Positions 12,007 through 14,860 of a stretch of 14,860 nt of DNA are shown here, one piece after another. The stretch spans positions 1 through 14,860 of the forward strand of contig JAAOZJ010000089.1 of the NCBI GenBank assembly GCA_011605835.1, read 5' to 3'. Below the pieces are notes generated by a model, which did not search any database, was not told the DNA's origin, and was given only the letters and a program-made list of their open reading frames with translations. The DNA is from Thermoproteota archaeon (GTDB taxonomy: Archaea; Thermoproteota; Methanomethylicia; Nezhaarchaeales; WYZ-LMO8). Position 1 is the first letter of the stretch. Every line of letters starts with the position of its first letter. Position numbers and translations under genes: made by a program.

Positions 12007-13197
12007 GTGAAGGAGAGAAATGTAGTAAAAATAGCCGAGGGGGTCTACTGGGTCGGAGTAAGAGATTGGAATCGCAAGATATTCGATGCCTTAATTCCCC
12101 TTCCAAAGGGCACGTCATACAATGCCTACCTCGTGATCGGGAAGAGCGGGAAGGCCCTGATAGACACCGTGAACCCGGGCTTCGAGAAGGATCTTGAAGA
12201 CAAGATCAGGGCCCTCGCCAACATCGAGGACATAGACTACGTAGTCATGAACCACGCGGAACCCGACCACGCCGGGGCGATACCATACATAATGAAGGTC
12301 GCATCGAGGGCCAAGCTCGTGGCCACGGCTAGGGGCGCGAAAATGGCCCAGATCTACTACCGCGTCCCGCAAGAGAGGATCAAGGTGGTGGCCGACAACG
12401 AGGCCATAAGCTTGGGCGACAAGACCTTGCGCTTCATAGAGGCACCGATGCTCCACTGGCCCGAGACCATGTTCACGTACTTGGAGGAGGACGGGATCCT
12501 CTTCCCATGCGACTTCTTCGGCTCCCACTTGGCCGAGGGCGTCTACAGCGACGAGGTCGAGGACCTGCTCGTCCACGCGAAACGGTACTGGGGCGAGATA
12601 ATGATGCCTTTTAGGACCATGGCGCAAAAGGCCCTCGAGAAGATCGCGAAACTAAACATCAAGGTGATAGCGCCGAGCCACGGCCCCATACACAGGAGGC
12701 CTGAGCTCATCCTCGACGCTTACAAGAGGTGGGCGGCTGGCGAGACCAAGCCGAAGGCAGCGATAGTATACGTCAGCATGTGGAGCAGCACGGAAGCGAT
12801 GGTCAAGCAGATGGCCGAGGCATTGGCGTCCGAGGGCGTCGAGGTGGCCCTCCACAACCTAATCGTGACCGACGTCGGCGACCTCGTCGAAGATCTTGTG
12901 GATTCGCGAGCCATCGTCCTAGGCGCTCCGACGGTCTTGGGCGGGGCCCATCCGCTGGCCATCTACGCCGCGTACCTCTTCAAGGCGTTGCGGCCGCCGA
13001 CGAAGTTCGCCGCAGTCTTGAGCTCCTACGGATGGGGCGGAGGTGCGGTGCGGCAGATACAAGATATGCTCAAGGACCTCAAGGTCGAGGTGGTCGACGC
13101 GCTTGAGATCAATGGACCGCCGACGGACGAGGACATGAAGCGCGTAGTGGATATCGGGAAGGCACTGGCGAAGAGGATCTTCGAAGCGGGTGGCTAA
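12007..13197 (+). CDS. Flavodiiron protein (FprA-type oxygen or NO reductase)
   Basis: A 396-residue soluble protein. Residues 1-245 form the metallo-beta-lactamase-like diiron domain with the ligand set H83-x-E85-x-D87-H88, H150 (in MLHWPETM), D169 (PCDFFGSH) and H225 (PSHGP). Residues about 250-395 are the flavodoxin domain, with FMN phosphate loop SMWSSTEAM (257-265) and the flavin-edge loops APTVLGG and SYGWGGGA. Such enzymes reduce O2 to water or NO to N2O, protecting anaerobes. No rubredoxin domain is fused, so electrons come from a separate rubredoxin, ferredoxin or F420H2 partner. GTG 12007 has a strong ribosome binding site. No operon partner is visible in either direction. Confidence 0.93.
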   Translation: MKERNVVKIAEGVYWVGVRDWNRKIFDALIPLPKGTSYNAYLVIGKSGKALIDTVNPGFEKDLEDKIRALANIEDIDYVVMNHAEPDHAGAIPYIMKVASRAKLVATARGAKMAQIYYRVPQERIKVVADNEAISLGDKTLRFIEAPMLHWPETMFTYLEEDGILFPCDFFGSHLAEGVYSDEVEDLLVHAKRYWGEIMMPFRTMAQKALEKIAKLNIKVIAPSHGPIHRRPELILDAYKRWAAGETKPKAAIVYVSMWSSTEAMVKQMAEALASEGVEVALHNLIVTDVGDLVEDLVDSRAIVLGAPTVLGGAHPLAIYAAYLFKALRPPTKFAAVLSSYGWGGGAVRQIQDMLKDLKVEVVDALEINGPPTDEDMKRVVDIGKALAKRIFEAGG

Positions 13198-13304
13198 GGA
13201 GGCTAAAGCGAAAGGTTCGTCGACCGGGATTTTAAGTCCATGGTATCGCGTCTTCAACTAAGAGCAAGTTAAAGAGCGCTACGGAGGTGCTTTCCACGTA
13301 TTTG

Positions 13305-13356
13305 GGCGAGCTTTCATTGCTATGACAAGCATTGTCCCGGTCATCGATTACTCGCC
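13305..13356. repeat. Nested inverted repeats between the flavodiiron and membrane HTH genes
   Basis: GGCGAG (13305-13310) pairs with CTCGCC (13351-13356), enclosing GACAA (13324-13328), loop GCA, TTGTC (13332-13336). An alternative pairing uses ATGAC (13322-13326) and GTCAT (13340-13344). Mutually exclusive stems could matter in RNA, but all are short. The 231-bp spacer holds no convincing gene. Confidence 0.3.
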
Positions 13357-13383
13357 AGCGTCCAAGTCTAGGTCGCCAAGGTA

Positions 13384-13393
13384 GTTATTTTTT
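13384..13393 (+). promoter_or_regulatory. TATA box of the membrane-anchored HTH gene
   Basis: GTTATTTTTT precedes ATG 13429, predicting a start near 13413 and a leader of about 15 nt. No clear ribosome binding site is seen. Confidence 0.35.
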
Positions 13394-13428
13394 GGATAGG
13401 GCTTTAGGGCTCTGCGTGAAACTTAGAG

Positions 13429-14343
13429 ATGGAGCCGGGGTTAGTCGCGTTGCCCGCGACCACTTTAAGGCCTGCGCTCGTTACAAGCATCGCCTTGCTA
13501 GCCCTCCTCTCGGCCTTAGCGGCCCAAGCACACGCTCAAGGATATGCAGTGCAAGGGGCCATCGCGACCGTCTATAGAGACGGGTGGGTGCACGTGAGGG
13601 TCGAGGCGGTCGTTGATCCAACGGAGCCCTCCATAACCTTGACGCTCCTCTCCAGCTCAATACATAACGTCCTGGTCTTTGATGAAGAGGGAGAGCCCCT
13701 CGCCTACGACGTGGACAAGGCGAATATGACCATCTATACTCTAGGGGCCTCCAAAGTGGTCTTGGAGTACGACACCGAGGCGCTCACTTCCAAGTCGGCG
13801 GGCGTTTGGACCATTTCGTTTACGACCCCGTACCCCCTGACGTTGATTCTCCCCGAGAACGCCACGATAATGTACTTCAACGCGCCGCCCTCCTCGATAA
13901 AGAGCGAGGGCGGGAGGCTCGTCTTAAAGCTCTCGAGAGGCTCTTGGGAGATAAGCTACGTCTTGGAGGCCCCGACGATATCGCCTCCTCAGGGAGGGAC
14001 GCCACCTCCACAGCAAGCCCCCTTTACGTATCTTTTAATGGCGGCTGTCGGGGTAGTAACGATAGCCACAGCCCTTTCACTAACCTTGCTTAGGAGGAGG
14101 GCCAAAGTCGTCAGGGCCACGAGCTTAGAGGGCATCGACGAAAACGAGGCAAAGGCCATTGAGGTGCTGAGGGCAAAAGGTGGTAGGGCATTGGAGGTCG
14201 AGATCAGGGAAGCGCTGGGCCTTCCGAAGGCGACTGCTTGGAGGTTAGTGAGGAGGCTTGAGAGGAAAGGGCTCGTGGTCGTGAGGAAGGTTGGTGGCCA
14301 AAACGTCGTCGAGCTCAGGGACGTGGAGAGGAGGTTGACGTGA
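13429..14343 (+). CDS. Membrane-anchored winged-helix protein with extracytoplasmic beta domain
   Basis: A 304-residue protein with five parts in order: a signal peptide or anchor (about 1-37, hydrophobic core LVTSIALLALLSALAA), a beta-rich extracytoplasmic domain (38-182), a Pro/Gln linker (183-198), one membrane helix (199-221) followed by RRR, and a cytoplasmic winged helix (about 232-300; recognition-helix region LGLPKATAWRLVRRLERKG). The design implies that an outside signal reaches a DNA-binding domain through one membrane helix. It resembles archaeal proteins annotated as DUF7345 plus DUF7343; that match is from memory of the layout. ATG 13429 is required, since an in-frame TGA lies five codons upstream. 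No target operon is adjacent. Confidence 0.75.
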   Translation: MEPGLVALPATTLRPALVTSIALLALLSALAAQAHAQGYAVQGAIATVYRDGWVHVRVEAVVDPTEPSITLTLLSSSIHNVLVFDEEGEPLAYDVDKANMTIYTLGASKVVLEYDTEALTSKSAGVWTISFTTPYPLTLILPENATIMYFNAPPSSIKSEGGRLVLKLSRGSWEISYVLEAPTISPPQGGTPPPQQAPFTYLLMAAVGVVTIATALSLTLLRRRAKVVRATSLEGIDENEAKAIEVLRAKGGRALEVEIREALGLPKATAWRLVRRLERKGLVVVRKVGGQNVVELRDVERRLT

Positions 14344-14525
14344 AGTCTAGCTGATGGCAATCTCCGACCTTTGCGAGATGGTCGTGAGATGACGCATGCA
14401 GACGTGACAAAGGATTGGAATAATTTACTGGCGGCTTCCCGCCCTGAAGGACGAAGTCTCCAACTCAAGGTGAGCTACCCGGCCTTAAAAGTGAGGTTTT
14501 AACTGATGCTGGACTAAAAAGAGGT
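14344..14525. other. Spacer with hairpin and TATA-like box
   Basis: No gene is seen. GGCGG (14430-14434), loop CTTC, CCGCC (14439-14443) forms a 5-bp hairpin followed by CTGAAGG, a wording reminiscent of IS605-type ends. CCTTAAAAG (14483-14491) is TATA-like and correctly spaced for a transcript starting near 14513, just ahead of TTG 14526. Confidence 0.35.
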
Positions 14526-14860
14526 TTGAGGAAGGTTACGAGGTCTCGGTCACCATTGGCCCCCTATGTTATCGTGAACTCTGCAAATGCCATTATCGGT
14601 TGCATGGTTCCCTCGGCCAAGCCCTTCACGACCGCCCTGTAGAGCCCCGGCTCTGCCTTAATCCTCAGGTCGAGGGCCTTGGTCATGTGCAAGAAGGAGG
14701 GCCTCCTGCCCACTAAGGATAACTTGAGGAAGAAGATCTTGAGCCAGACCTTCCGCAAAGAGGAGACCACGCAGACAGCTTTGGATGTCATCGAGAGGTC
14801 GATCCACATTCCAAAAGAGGTTCCGAAGAACGTGTGGACCAGACAGCACCTCATTAAAGA
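14526..14860 (+). pseudogene. Interrupted reading frame running off the window, unknown function
   Basis: From TTG 14526 a frame reads LRKVTRSRSPLAPYVIVNSA, continues through NAIIGCMVPSAKPFTTAL, meets a single TAG at 14640-14642, and stays open in the same frame to the window edge, with MCKKEGLLPTKDNLRKK and later ETTQTALDVIERSIHIPKEV. Strong G/C preference at third codon positions on both sides of the TAG suggests real coding sequence. Two readings are possible: a gene broken by a nonsense change, or a real gene starting at TTG 14679 or ATG 14685. I recognise no family. A 96-codon open frame on the other strand (14564-14854) has no domain logic. Confidence 0.4.

Noticed and set aside
11648..12118. 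156-codon minus-strand open frame over the flavodiiron gene start
   Set aside because: It overlaps a certain gene and its promoter, and its composition (Ser/Arg/Pro/Asn runs) is not protein-like.
14640..14642. TAG read as pyrrolysine
   Set aside because: Nothing in the window supports a pyrrolysine system, and a nonsense mutation or a downstream start explains it more simply.
14564..14854. 96-codon minus-strand open frame at the window end
   Set aside because: Codon third-position bias favours the plus strand, and the translated product shows no domain or membrane logic.

Overview
The window looks like the chromosome of a thermophilic crenarchaeon (Thermoproteota, perhaps Desulfurococcales-like). 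It encodes ribosomal protein eL33, an archaeal-type topoisomerase IA and a translin homologue. Arg codons are mostly AGG/AGA and Ile is often ATA. Starts are frequently TTG or GTG. Archaeal TATA boxes (TTTAAG/CTTAAA type) lie about 25 nt before starts or short leaders. I cannot name the genus. No rRNA, tRNA, CRISPR array or intact transposon was seen.

Layout: (1) 1-240, two hairpins flanking a TATA box, resembling the left end of an IS605-type element, then a winged-helix regulator with a multi-pass membrane C-terminus. (2) 1131-2789, a CARF-like/winged-helix regulator followed by NAD+ synthase (nadE), apparently one operon. (3) 2873-3885, a CxxCxxCC metal-cluster protein and a translin-family protein, behind a promoter embedded in a near-perfect inverted repeat. 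(4) 3972-6550, a helix-turn-helix/FeoA fusion translationally coupled to the ferrous iron transporter FeoB, with a DtxR-box-like palindrome upstream. (5) 6573-8819, topoisomerase I (minus) and eL33 (plus) diverging from a 48-bp gap. (6) 8788-9771 minus, a small frameshifted gene downstream of a 5-formyl-THF cyclo-ligase-like gene. (7) 9917-10523, a VapBC toxin-antitoxin pair. (8) 10585-11400, a decayed tnpB start (frameshift plus truncation) fused directly to a small membrane export protein gene. (9) 11401-12006, a 600-bp AT-richer spacer with palindromes. (10) 12007-13197, a flavodiiron protein. (11) 13429-14343, a membrane-anchored winged-helix protein with an extracytoplasmic domain. (12) 14344-14860, a spacer with a hairpin and an interrupted, unrecognised reading frame running off the window.

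Themes are metal and oxygen handling (Feo system, Cys-cluster protein, flavodiiron protein), three unusual one-component regulators (two membrane-embedded, one CARF-like beside nadE), and erosion of IS605-family elements whose ends may now act as promoters. I found no clearly new multi-gene system. The strongest leads are the DtxR-like operator before feoAB, the CARF-nadE pair, the tnpB relic at a host gene start, and the frameshifted small gene antisense to the end of the eL33 gene.
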